Below are positions 1 to 7,153 of a stretch of 8,381 nt of DNA, piece by piece. Position 1 is the first letter of the stretch. Each line of letters starts with the position of its first letter. Location: NCBI GenBank assembly GCA_964654535.1, contig CAZZIZ010000145.1:1-8381 (forward strand), read 5' to 3'. Below the pieces are notes generated by a model. It searched no databases. It was not told where the DNA came from and worked only from the letters and a program-made list of their open reading frames with translations. The DNA comes from CAZZIZ01 sp964654535. GTDB taxonomy: Bacteria > Bacteroidota > Bacteroidia > Chitinophagales > UBA2359. Made by a program: the position numbers and the translations under genes.

Positions 1-5
1 GGAGT

Positions 6-284
6 TTACAAACGCCAATACTCTCTTCCGTCTAAAGTTCGGCCGAGGAGTTTGCTTCCGAATAACAGTCTTCGGAGCGTAGCTGGATCATTGAAGGTGT
101 GGTGTTGGTTGAGTAGTTCATTAACCTCTACCTCTGAATACTTTTTACCTGCTTCGAACTTTTCCGCGAGCATTTCTGCTACTAAAATTTGATTTCCTTT
201 TTGGCGTTTACCGGGCATACTGGTGAGCATACCGTTTTCATCTAGGTAGCCTTTAAGAGAGAAGTACTTATCGCTGGCATTCAT
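6..284 (-). CDS. DUF2087 domain protein, stand-alone, 92 aa
   Basis: Small soluble protein of unknown biochemical role. Residues from about 12 to the C-terminus match the DUF2087 pattern as I know it: a short LDENGML-type lead-in, a lysine/arginine-rich SMPGKRQKGNQ segment, a helix (VAEMLAEKFEAGKKYSE), then VNELLNQHH, TLRRLLF and the closing LLGRTLDGREYWRL. The family is winged-helix-like in appearance and is often the C-terminal part of ArsR-type regulators; here no separate DNA-binding domain precedes it, so regulation is only a guess. There is no signal peptide or membrane segment. The start at 284 gives a full-length domain with a few extra N-terminal residues. No Shine-Dalgarno sequence is visible upstream, which is normal in Bacteroidota. 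It lies on the same strand as the large T9SS gene but is separated from it by a 258-bp gap containing a large hairpin, so cotranscription is doubtful. Confidence 0.82.
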   Translation of the reverse strand: MNASDKYFSLKGYLDENGMLTSMPGKRQKGNQILVAEMLAEKFEAGKKYSEVEVNELLNQHHTFNDPATLRRLLFGSKLLGRTLDGREYWRL

Positions 285-379
285 AACACAAGAAGTTTAG
301 CTGGTTTAAGTTAGCAATCTTATGAAATGCAGGTATAAGTATTTGCGTGAAAAATACACGTTGCCTTACCGAGAAATCT

Positions 380-520
380 GCAGTCTGGATAGAAGCGGTA
401 TGAGGTGCTTGGAAAGTGTTTTGAGCCCCACCGTGCAGAGCGACCAGAGGAAGCTCCTGCCAAGGTGTTGGGCGAAAACACTTTCCAAGTAGCGAGTACA
501 AGCGGATAGCCAGTTACTGC
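380..520 (+). repeat. 141-nt G-A-rich hairpin element (REP-like or structured RNA)
   Basis: The plus strand folds into one nearly continuous hairpin. Terminal stem: 380-384 pairs with 516-520 and 385-388 with 510-513, with a TT bulge at 514-515. Next segment: 389-398 (ATAGAAGCGG) faces 500-509 (AAGCGGATAG), and each of the ten positions is either Watson-Crick (390-508, 391-507, 395-503, 396-502) or G-A/A-G. C499 bulges, then 399-407 faces 490-498 with Watson-Crick and wobble pairs, another tandem G-A (402-495, 403-494) and one G-G. Central stem: 15 perfect pairs, CTTGGAAAGTGTTTT (408-422) with 475-489. Inner stems: 425-428/470-473, 429-432/464-467, 435-438/457-460 and 439-441/453-455. From memory, dispersed intergenic palindromes with GGGATAG...AGCGG and AGCGGATAGCCC borders are common in this phylum, and this element has the same layout. 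It may be a REP-type element, a structured RNA or both; it is not a classical terminator, because no U-run follows on either strand. Confidence 0.75.
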
Positions 521-542
521 CCAAATAAATTTTAAAATTGGA

Positions 543-3500
543 TTAACGTATCAGAGTGATACTACCCTTTTTTGTACGCACGCGATCTTGTCCGTAGTAC
601 TTGAATGCGGCCATGTATACGTATGAACCCATATCGGATTCTTGACCTTTGAAACTTCCATCCCATCCCGTTTCTGAGTCTGTGGAATGATAAATTTCTG
701 CACCCCAACGATTAAAAACGCGCATCTCGAACTCGACTACATTTTTTGTGATCGGTCGGAAGACATCGTTAATACCGTCGTCGTTAGGAGTGAATGCGGT
801 TGGCAAGTCCATCTGGAATTGCGCGTCTACTTCTACTGTAATACTACTGAACTGGGTGCATTGATCTATGCCTTGTACAGTATAAGTAGTTGTTTCCAGC
901 GGCTTCGCCACTGGATTAGGGCAATCTGTACAACTCAAGCCTTCGGCTGGCGACCAGATATATTCTAGCGCGCCCGTTGCTTCTAGTTGTGTGTTTTCGC
1001 TGAGTGTTATTTCAGTTTCCCCTGATATCTCTATTGGCTCTTGCCAAAGTGGAATAATTTCTACGAGTTGACTTAAGCTGGTTTCGCAATCTTCGTTGGT
1101 GACGGTGTAACTCACTAAGTAGTCTCCTTGGTTTGTGTCAAGTGGATCAAAAGTTCCTTCTTCGGTCACGCCATCGCCAGACCACTCTCCTCCTTCGGTT
1201 CCTTGAACTAGATCATTGAGTTCAAGCGGAAGTTGATTTAAGCATAAGATGTGGCTTTCCCAATCTGGTTCGGGATAGGCCAGTATCTCGAATTCTTTAG
1301 TCTGGCTGTCGCTACAACCATCTACTTCAACCGTATAGGTGAGTTCGTACTCGCCTACCGAAAAGTTTTCGATGACGAAACTACTAGGGTTAGCAATTTC
1401 ATCTCCAAAGGCCCACCAGGTTCCGCCCGGTGTACCGCTTACCAAATCAAATAGGTTTACGACATCGTCGCCTTCACAAAAAGATTGGTTGTTCCATGTC
1501 GGATCAGGAACGGGCAGAAGGGTAACCATACCAAGGTGTGAACGCGCGCAAATACCATCGCCAACGTGGTATTCAACTTCGTACACTCCAGCGGTTAGTC
1601 CGTCTGTCGTAAAAATTCCGTCTTGGTTTATCTCCTCGCCGCTCCAAGTTCCATTTGGCGTACCGAGGATTTGGTTATTCAGATCAATGTTGCCACTGCC
1701 TGAACATATTGTGATATCCGACCACAATGGATCGGATTGATCTCCTATTTCGAAAGTTGAGATAAAAGTGCTGTTACAAATAACACCTTCAAGTAAATAT
1801 ATTAACTCGTGTGTACCGACATCAAGCGTAGTTGGGTCTATGATGTTGTCGATTTCGACTTCGTTCATGTACCAAGTTCCACCTTGATCTCCTTGAATCC
1901 AGTTGTTTAAATCGAATGCTGCGTCAGACTGACAAACAAAATCGGCTTCCCAAGTAGCGTCTCCGCCTCCAATTACCTCTATGGTTTGTGTGCTTTGTGC
2001 TTCACAATCGTCGCTACCCACTGTATAGGTGACCTCATAAGTTCCGGTTTGTAAATCTGCAGGATTGAAGAAACCATCTACAATGTATTCTCCACCTGTC
2101 CATACTCCTCCCGCATGTCCGTTTACTAAGGCGTCCAGTTCCATAGGTTCTTGCTCTTGACATATTGAAGTGGTTTCCCAAGAGGGGTCTGCTTCAATTA
2201 CAACCAAGATATCGTGGGTTTCACTATGTAAACATGGATAAGGCCCAACGGTATAGGTTAGTGAATAAGCTCCTGGCGGTAAACCTGTAGGATCAAACAC
2301 ATTATTGTTTACGTAGAATCCTCCAGACCAAAATCCTCCCGAATCGAAAGTAGGTAAGTGATCTAATGAAATAGGGCTTCCGCTGTAACATAACACTTGT
2401 GGCTCCCATGCAGGACTTGAATCTTGAATGAGGTAAATCGTTTTAGTTTGCGCATCTTGACAAGGACCAACCACATAAGTTATTTCATAGGGCCCTGGAT
2501 CGAAACCATCGTAAAGCCATTCGTTATCTACGACGCCTTCGCCAATGAAGGTTCCGCCGCTATTTCCTAGTATCAATTCATTAAGATTTATTGAAGAACC
2601 GAAAACGCAAAGCAGCGTGTCTTGAAAAGAAGGGTCCATAGACTCGCCAATGGTTATAATTTCAGTCGACGACTTTTCGCAGCCACCCGAACCAACGGTA
2701 TAAGTAACTTCATATTCGCCAGGGAATAATCCTGTAGTTGTGAAGTAGCCGTCAACAACTTGGTCACCAGACCAATCTCCACCAGCGTCGCCCAAAACGA
2801 GGCTGCTTAAATCGAAGAGCGGTGTAGAAGTACAAGTACTCGCTCCTTGAATGGAAGCATCTGCTTCGTCTGTAATTTCGATTGTATTCGTAAAATTGCT
2901 TTCGCAGTTTCCGTCGCCAACTAGGTAAGTCATATTGTAAACGCCCGGCGTATAATCTGCAGGATTGAATAGTCCCGCGTTGTGACTTAGGTCGCCCAAC
3001 CACTCGCCACCAACTTGTCCAGTAACAAGTTGATTTAGATCGTAGGCATTTTCCTCTTTGCAAATGGAAAGTGTTTCCCAATTAGCATCTGCGTTTAAGT
3101 TGGCTTGAATGGTTTGGGTAAGTGAACGCTCGCAACCATTTTCAATAACGGTGTAGGTCAAGTCATATTCGCCTACATCTAAGTCTTGTGTAACGACGTA
3201 GCCCGAATTGACTACATCGCCGGACCATACGCCACCAGGCGTTCCGTGTAAGTAATCATCTAGTAAAAAATTACCAGAATCTACGCAAACACTAAATGGT
3301 TCCCAAGAGGGGTCGGGACCAATTGGTCCGACTTCTACAACAAAACTTTTTTCTATAACTTGATTGAAGGGGGGATAGTTTACTTTCGCGGTGATGAGAA
3401 AGACTTCTGCTTGACTCGGGTCGTCGAGTACAAAATTGTGGATGGCTTGCGCTCCTGTGGCGGCATTGCTTACACCACTAGACAGATCTCCGAAGTTCCA

Positions 3501-4436
3501 TTCGACACCGTCATAGCCATAGCCTTTTACTCCAAACTGAATTGTTTCAGCATTGTCCTCGCAAACAATGTTTCGATTGACAATTTCTAAATCCAGTTGC
3601 ATCGATACGATCCAATCGAGATTATCATTGCTATTAGCACTTGCTGGTGAATCATCAACAGCATCAAGCGAAGTCCAGTTATTTTGGTCTAGAAAATTAT
3701 CACTGACCGCATTGTTCAATTGAAAGGCCTTGGCCATTCCAGTTTCGTCGAACTTGACAGAACTAGGAAATTGACTGAGATCATCATAACCGTATACTAC
3801 GATTTGCGATAAAGATCCATTAGCAGATCGTACTTGCACAAGATCGGCATCGTCGTCGAGACGCATTTGTTCGCCTTGCGCCCAGAGCATGCCTGGTTCT
3901 AATGGTGGGTTAAAATTGTTACAAAGATCATTGCAACCGCCGAGGGCAGTTGTGTAGCCTGGTGAGGCCGAATCTGATACTAGGAGGTCTTGGTGAGAAG
4001 CCGGTATAACGTAAATAAAATCTTTATTGCTGTCGTAGGGGTCAACAGTGGGCATGTTTGGAGGAACGTTTCCATCATTGTAAATCAAGATGATTGATCC
4101 ACAGGGAACCGCAGCCCATTGAACATCGTAAGAAAATCGTGCGTGTCCGCAGGTGATGCTCTGACCGCTGTCGCAGGTTGTTCCTATGCCACTGTTGTCA
4201 TCGAAAATCCAGTTACGGATATCTCGTACGCCACCTGGATCATCGCATTGAACTACTAGCTCAATAAATTCTTCATTTCCTGTGGGGCCATTACTTATTT
4301 CGTTAATGACCAGCTGAGCGGACAATGTTTGCGAGAAAATTAGGGCCGTGACGAAAAAAATTACTGAACGTAATCCGTTCAGTATCATACAATAAGAGAG
4401 CTTGCGCTCAAAATATTTCGCCTTTAGGTGTGACAT
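543..4436 (-). CDS. Large secreted Ig-like repeat protein, T9SS type B substrate
   Basis: Exported, probably surface-attached or released adhesin-like protein of 1297 residues. Visible parts, in order: a signal peptide with hydrophobic core VIFFVTALIF and likely cleavage after Ala40 (TLSA|QLV); a lamin-tail-like domain from about 42 (LVINEISNG, EEFIELVV, a GSIILIYNDG strand) possibly reaching about 275; a PKD-like domain at about 290-370 (VEWNFGDLSSG, later AIHNF); ten tandem repeats at 375-1131; a Cys-containing module at about 1133-1208 (YIWSPAEGLSCTDCPNPVA, TTTYTV); and a C-terminal domain from about 1209 (LPTAFTPNDDGINDVF, FNRWGAEIY, GWDG, GSYVYM) that matches the gliding-motility-associated/type B T9SS sorting domain. 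It should cross the inner membrane by Sec and the outer membrane by T9SS. Met17 (codon 4386-4388) is an alternative start giving a conventional 24-residue signal peptide; no ribosome-binding site decides between them. No PorP/SprF partner gene is adjacent within the window. The ligand is unknown. Confidence 0.9.
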   Translation of the reverse strand: MSHLKAKYFERKLSYCMILNGLRSVIFFVTALIFSQTLSAQLVINEISNGPTGNEEFIELVVQCDDPGGVRDIRNWIFDDNSGIGTTCDSGQSITCGHARFSYDVQWAAVPCGSIILIYNDGNVPPNMPTVDPYDSNKDFIYVIPASHQDLLVSDSASPGYTTALGGCNDLCNNFNPPLEPGMLWAQGEQMRLDDDADLVQVRSANGSLSQIVVYGYDDLSQFPSSVKFDETGMAKAFQLNNAVSDNFLDQNNWTSLDAVDDSPASANSNDNLDWIVSMQLDLEIVNRNIVCEDNAETIQFGVKGYGYDGVEWNFGDLSSGVSNAATGAQAIHNFVLDDPSQAEVFLITAKVNYPPFNQVIEKSFVVEVGPIGPDPSWEPFSVCVDSGNFLLDDYLHGTPGGVWSGDVVNSGYVVTQDLDVGEYDLTYTVIENGCERSLTQTIQANLNADANWETLSICKEENAYDLNQLVTGQVGGEWLGDLSHNAGLFNPADYTPGVYNMTYLVGDGNCESNFTNTIEITDEADASIQGASTCTSTPLFDLSSLVLGDAGGDWSGDQVVDGYFTTTGLFPGEYEVTYTVGSGGCEKSSTEIITIGESMDPSFQDTLLCVFGSSINLNELILGNSGGTFIGEGVVDNEWLYDGFDPGPYEITYVVGPCQDAQTKTIYLIQDSSPAWEPQVLCYSGSPISLDHLPTFDSGGFWSGGFYVNNNVFDPTGLPPGAYSLTYTVGPYPCLHSETHDILVVIEADPSWETTSICQEQEPMELDALVNGHAGGVWTGGEYIVDGFFNPADLQTGTYEVTYTVGSDDCEAQSTQTIEVIGGGDATWEADFVCQSDAAFDLNNWIQGDQGGTWYMNEVEIDNIIDPTTLDVGTHELIYLLEGVICNSTFISTFEIGDQSDPLWSDITICSGSGNIDLNNQILGTPNGTWSGEEINQDGIFTTDGLTAGVYEVEYHVGDGICARSHLGMVTLLPVPDPTWNNQSFCEGDDVVNLFDLVSGTPGGTWWAFGDEIANPSSFVIENFSVGEYELTYTVEVDGCSDSQTKEFEILAYPEPDWESHILCLNQLPLELNDLVQGTEGGEWSGDGVTEEGTFDPLDTNQGDYLVSYTVTNEDCETSLSQLVEIIPLWQEPIEISGETEITLSENTQLEATGALEYIWSPAEGLSCTDCPNPVAKPLETTTYTVQGIDQCTQFSSITVEVDAQFQMDLPTAFTPNDDGINDVFRPITKNVVEFEMRVFNRWGAEIYHSTDSETGWDGSFKGQESDMGSYVYMAAFKYYGQDRVRTKKGSITLIR
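546..812 (-). other. Type B T9SS C-terminal sorting domain (protein domain)
   Basis: Codons 1209-1297 of the large protein encode the sorting signal. Seen directly: MDLPTAFTPNDDGINDVFRP at its start, then FEMRVFNRWGAEIYHS, TGWDGSFKG, GSYVYMAAFKY and an ending in KKGSITLIR just before the stop codon. These are the standard landmarks of the gliding-motility-associated C-terminal domain family. Type B domains are known to direct secretion through T9SS and, in studied flavobacteria, usually depend on a PorP/SprF-like partner. Confidence 0.9.
1044..3314 (-). repeat. Ten tandem ~75-residue Ig-like repeats within the T9SS protein
   Basis: Residues 375-1131 form ten end-to-end units of 73-78 residues. 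Each starts near D-P/A-x-W, has a cysteine at about position 10, a short L-rich segment (such as DLNQLV), a Gly-Gly-x-Trp motif (GTPGGVWSG, GQVGGEWLG, GHAGGVWTG), a FxPxxLxxGxYxVTYTVG strand pair, and a second cysteine at about position 60. Approximate starts are residues 375, 450, 526, 601, 674, 750, 826, 902, 978 and 1056. Repeat 3 lacks the first Trp, repeat 4 has Phe for both Trp and is the shortest (73), repeat 8 has GTPNGTW, and repeat 9 carries a small insertion after its Trp. The conserved cysteine pair suggests one disulfide per unit in the exported protein. The units are clearly diverged, so this is an old duplication series rather than a recent DNA expansion. Confidence 0.88.
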
Positions 4437-4576
4437 AGTAAAGTTCCCGACGTGATAGAATCAAGAAACATGCCAATAGCAAGGCTCTTTTTGCCGTAAA
4501 TCTTAAACCAAATGACTGACTTTCAGGATTTTATATCTGATACCTGCGTGCTACGTATTCGACAAGTAACGTCTTC
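4437..4576. other. Short intergenic gap between murF-alr and the T9SS gene
   Basis: This 140-bp gap lies between the stop of murF-alr and the outermost start of the T9SS protein, both on the minus strand. I looked for a Bacteroidota promoter (TTTG near -33 and TAnnTTTG near -7) reading leftward and found no good match. Small inverted repeats are present, such as GGC/GCC flanking a T-run at 4483-4495, but none is long enough with a following U-run to call a terminator. The T9SS gene probably has its own promoter here, but I cannot place it. Confidence 0.4.
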
Positions 4577-7039
4577 TTACTCAGACAGATAGAGCCGTTT
4601 CACTCTGGGGGAGATTCCTGTAAGGATTTCATAGCTAATGGTATTGCCTATTTCGGCTAATCGCTGAACCGGGCTCTCGTCTCCAAAGACGAGCACTTCC
4701 ATACCTATTTTGGCTTTCGGGATGTCGCTCACATCGAGCATGCACATGTCCATGCAGACATTGCCGACTATCGGTGCGGGTTGTCCGGCTATAAGCATTG
4801 CGTAATTTCTGTTACCACATTTTCGTGGTAAGCCATCGCCGTAACCAATATTGACGATCGCGATTTTACTATCTCTTTTTAAGACTTCATTGCGGTTGTA
4901 ACCTATACTCTCCCCTGCTTTGAGTTCTTTTATTTGCGCGATGAAGGATTTCAAACTACTAACACTTTTAATTTTCATCGACTCATTTTGTGAAATGCCG
5001 TATAAGCCAATACCCAAGCGAACCATATCGTACTGATGATCGGGGAAGTTCTCGATTCCTGCCGTGTTTAAAATGTGTTTAAGAGGTGCTTGCTCAAAAA
5101 TGGCTAACACGCTTTGATACATTTTATCGAACAGTTCAAACTGCGAACGTGTAAAGCTCTCAGCGCTGGGCTCATCGCTACTAGAGAGATGAGAAAAGAT
5201 AGACTGCACTTTGATGTTGCCCAAGTCTTGGAGATTTTCTTTTAGGTTTTCTAAATCTGATTCCATAATGCCCAGGCGATGCATTCCGGTATCGAATTCT
5301 ATGTGGATTGGGAAATCGATTTCGCTTTGAACACTTAGGAAATCGTCGAGCTGTTTTAACTGCTCTAGGGAATAAATGACTGGTTCCAGTTTATGCTTCG
5401 CAAGCACTGCGAAATCTTCTACGCCGGTATTGAGCACCATAATTGGTAGGTGGATACCCGCTTTTCTTAGCTCTACCCCTTCATCGGTGTAGGCAACACA
5501 TAAGTAGTCGACTTGATTGTATTGAAGTAGTTTAGAAATCTCCATACTTCCTGCGCCATAAGAAAGTGCTTTGACCATTACCATCAGTTTGGTTTGTGGC
5601 TTCAGCAAGCTCTTGTAATAGTTCAGGTTTTCTTGTACTCGATTTAGATTGACTTCTAAAACGGTTTGTCGTTTTTTCTCAGCAAGTCGGCTGACTATTT
5701 TTTCTAGCTGAAACTTTCGCGCACCTTTTACTAAGATTGCCTCATCGTTGAAACTAGCTGTACTCAAATTTGAAAGGAAAGTCTGCGTATCGTCGTAAGT
5801 CTCGACTATCGCAAACTTGTTAAATTCATTTCGACTTTGCGAGATGGATTTACCAACGAGCACAATTCTGTTTACCTTATGTTCTTTTAGCAATTCCGCT
5901 AGTTCTTTATGTAATGCCTGTGGCTCTTTGTCACTTTGCTCAAAGTCAGATAGCACAACGGTCTTCTTTGATTTGTTCACTTGGCGATCTAGCGTATCCA
6001 AAGCAATCCTTAAGGAATGGATATCTGCGCTATAGGCGTCATTTATTAATGTGCAATTATTGAAGCCTTTTATCATTTCCAAACGCATAGCCAAAGGCTT
6101 AAGCGAGTTTAGTTTTTCTTGAAGCGCATTTGAATCCATTTCCAAATGCAGCGCAAGAACAATACAATGCACAGCATTCTCAATTGCGGCCTCGTCCGTG
6201 AAAGGGATTTTATACTCTTGACGAGAGTCTTCTTTAGTTAGCAGCAGATTCGTCGATTCGTTTTTTATTTCACATTCAAGATGAAAATCCGCTTCTACTG
6301 CGGCCGAGGTACTCCAAGTAAGGTCGCGTCTTGTTTCTGAATTTTTCAAGACATTCTCAATGCCATAAGCACCTTTGCGATAAACCAGTAGTTGCGCTTC
6401 TTCAAACAAAACTAACTTCTCTTTTGTCTTTTCTTTTAGGTTATCAAATCCAGCTTGATGCGCTTCACCAATATTGGTAAGTAAGCCTATGTTTGGCTTA
6501 ATCATCTGCTGAAGTTTTTGCATCTCGTTTCTTTCTGAAATTCCCGCTTCGATAATGGCTAGTTCGTGATGCTTATCCATTTCCCAAAGTGAAAGCGGTA
6601 CTCCTATTTGCGAGTTGTAACTACGCGGACTTCTGATAACTGAAAAGTGGTCAGCTAATAGAAAACTGAGCCACTCTTTTACGGTGGTTTTACCATTGCT
6701 TCCAGTAATGCCAATTAGCGGGTAGGTAAATTGGGCGCGGTGCTTTGCCGCCAACAACTGCAAGGCCCTCTTTGTGTCTGAGACTTTGAGCACATTGGCT
6801 TCGGGGTAAGCCCTCAAGTCAATTTGCTCTGAAACTAGAAAGCTGCGAACGCCTCTTTTATACAGTTCACTCAAATAGGCGTGGCCATTATGACGTGGCC
6901 CTTTGATGGCTATGAACAGGCTATCTGAGCTGATAGGCAAGCGACTATCGATTGCCAAACGCTTAATAGGAACATTTGAATTGGCTTGGAGTTCGTCTCC
7001 ATCTACCAGTTGAGCTAAGGCTGAAAAGCTATAAACCAT
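4577..7039 (-). CDS. murF-alr: Bifunctional MurF ligase / alanine racemase fusion, 820 aa
   Basis: Cytoplasmic enzyme of peptidoglycan precursor synthesis. The N-terminal half is MurF, which adds D-Ala-D-Ala to UDP-MurNAc-tripeptide using ATP. The C-terminal half is a PLP-dependent alanine racemase that makes D-Ala. Counting from the start at 7039: MurF N-domain 1-105 (IDSRLPISSDSLFIAIKG), ATP loop GITGSNGKTT at 110-119 with Lys117, EAGISERNEM at 165-173, NIGEAH at 189-194 and INDAYSADIHS at 332-342 (the family's DAYNAN position). The racemase runs from about 458: PLP lysine Lys490 in MVMVKALSYGAGS, DTGMHRLG at 583-590, FSHLSSSDEP at 615-624, MVRLGIGLYG at 672-681, IGYGDG at 731-736 with the likely catalytic tyrosine 733, VCMDM at 761-765 and ISYEILTGISPRVKR to the end. 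Both active sites look intact. The frame is open 99 codons further upstream, but that stretch resembles no MurF and overlaps the divergent gene; Met at 7039 fits the family N-terminus (MVYSFSALAQLVDG). Confidence 0.95.
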   Translation of the reverse strand: MVYSFSALAQLVDGDELQANSNVPIKRLAIDSRLPISSDSLFIAIKGPRHNGHAYLSELYKRGVRSFLVSEQIDLRAYPEANVLKVSDTKRALQLLAAKHRAQFTYPLIGITGSNGKTTVKEWLSFLLADHFSVIRSPRSYNSQIGVPLSLWEMDKHHELAIIEAGISERNEMQKLQQMIKPNIGLLTNIGEAHQAGFDNLKEKTKEKLVLFEEAQLLVYRKGAYGIENVLKNSETRRDLTWSTSAAVEADFHLECEIKNESTNLLLTKEDSRQEYKIPFTDEAAIENAVHCIVLALHLEMDSNALQEKLNSLKPLAMRLEMIKGFNNCTLINDAYSADIHSLRIALDTLDRQVNKSKKTVVLSDFEQSDKEPQALHKELAELLKEHKVNRIVLVGKSISQSRNEFNKFAIVETYDDTQTFLSNLSTASFNDEAILVKGARKFQLEKIVSRLAEKKRQTVLEVNLNRVQENLNYYKSLLKPQTKLMVMVKALSYGAGSMEISKLLQYNQVDYLCVAYTDEGVELRKAGIHLPIMVLNTGVEDFAVLAKHKLEPVIYSLEQLKQLDDFLSVQSEIDFPIHIEFDTGMHRLGIMESDLENLKENLQDLGNIKVQSIFSHLSSSDEPSAESFTRSQFELFDKMYQSVLAIFEQAPLKHILNTAGIENFPDHQYDMVRLGIGLYGISQNESMKIKSVSSLKSFIAQIKELKAGESIGYNRNEVLKRDSKIAIVNIGYGDGLPRKCGNRNYAMLIAGQPAPIVGNVCMDMCMLDVSDIPKAKIGMEVLVFGDESPVQRLAEIGNTISYEILTGISPRVKRLYLSE

Positions 7040-7153
7040 TATCAAGCTACAAGATATTCTATTTAAGTATTGCGAACTAGCAGAGAGCAGTTTAATAAAA
7101 CTTAAACCGCAGCGCTTAATTTCCTTAATTTGACTCAAAATTAAATTGACCCA
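7040..7153. promoter_or_regulatory. Divergent promoter region with near-palindrome at 7125-7144
   Basis: This 114-bp, AT-rich region separates the starts of murF-alr (leftward) and the kinase-like gene (rightward), so it must hold both promoters. For the rightward gene, TTAATTTG at 7125-7132 differs by one base from the Bacteroidota -7 consensus TAnnTTTG and lies 21 bases before the ATG; no convincing -33 element accompanies it. The same bases begin a near-palindrome, TTAATTTGA-C-TCAAAATTAA (7125-7144), symmetrical except for one extra T/A pair. AATTTGACTC (7127-7136) is repeated as AAATTGACCC (7143-7152) with two changes. For the leftward gene only weak matches are seen, such as TATCTTG on the minus strand close to its ATG. 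Promoter placement is tentative. Confidence 0.35.

Noticed and set aside
346..360. CGTG/CACG mini-hairpin as a terminator or operator
   Set aside because: Only four base pairs, with the A/T-run in the loop rather than after the stem.
408..489. The central hairpin as signal recognition particle RNA (AGGAAGC and GCCAAGG occur near the apex)
   Set aside because: The resemblance to the SRP apical domain is only partial: the GGAA tetraloop context and the symmetric loop of SRP helix 8 are absent, and the apical segment forms a different stem.
408..489. The 15-bp inverted repeat as a rho-independent terminator of the T9SS gene
   Set aside because: No T-run follows the stem on either strand, and the loop region is itself structured and long.
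322..492. A 56-codon plus-strand open frame starting MKCRYKYLRE and ending at the right foot of the central stem
   Set aside because: Most of its length is the hairpin itself, so the open frame is better explained as a by-product of the structured sequence. No promoter or ribosome-binding site supports it.
268..501. A 77-codon open frame on the minus strand across the hairpin
   Set aside because: It overlaps the start of the DUF2087 gene and runs through both arms of the hairpin element; the composition looks non-protein and it matches nothing I know.
687..968. Several open frames of 67-133 codons, mostly on the plus strand, inside the T9SS gene, and one at 5817-6035 inside murF-alr
   Set aside because: They lie opposite, or in another frame of, clearly coding sequence and show no domain-like features; they are shadows of the real genes.
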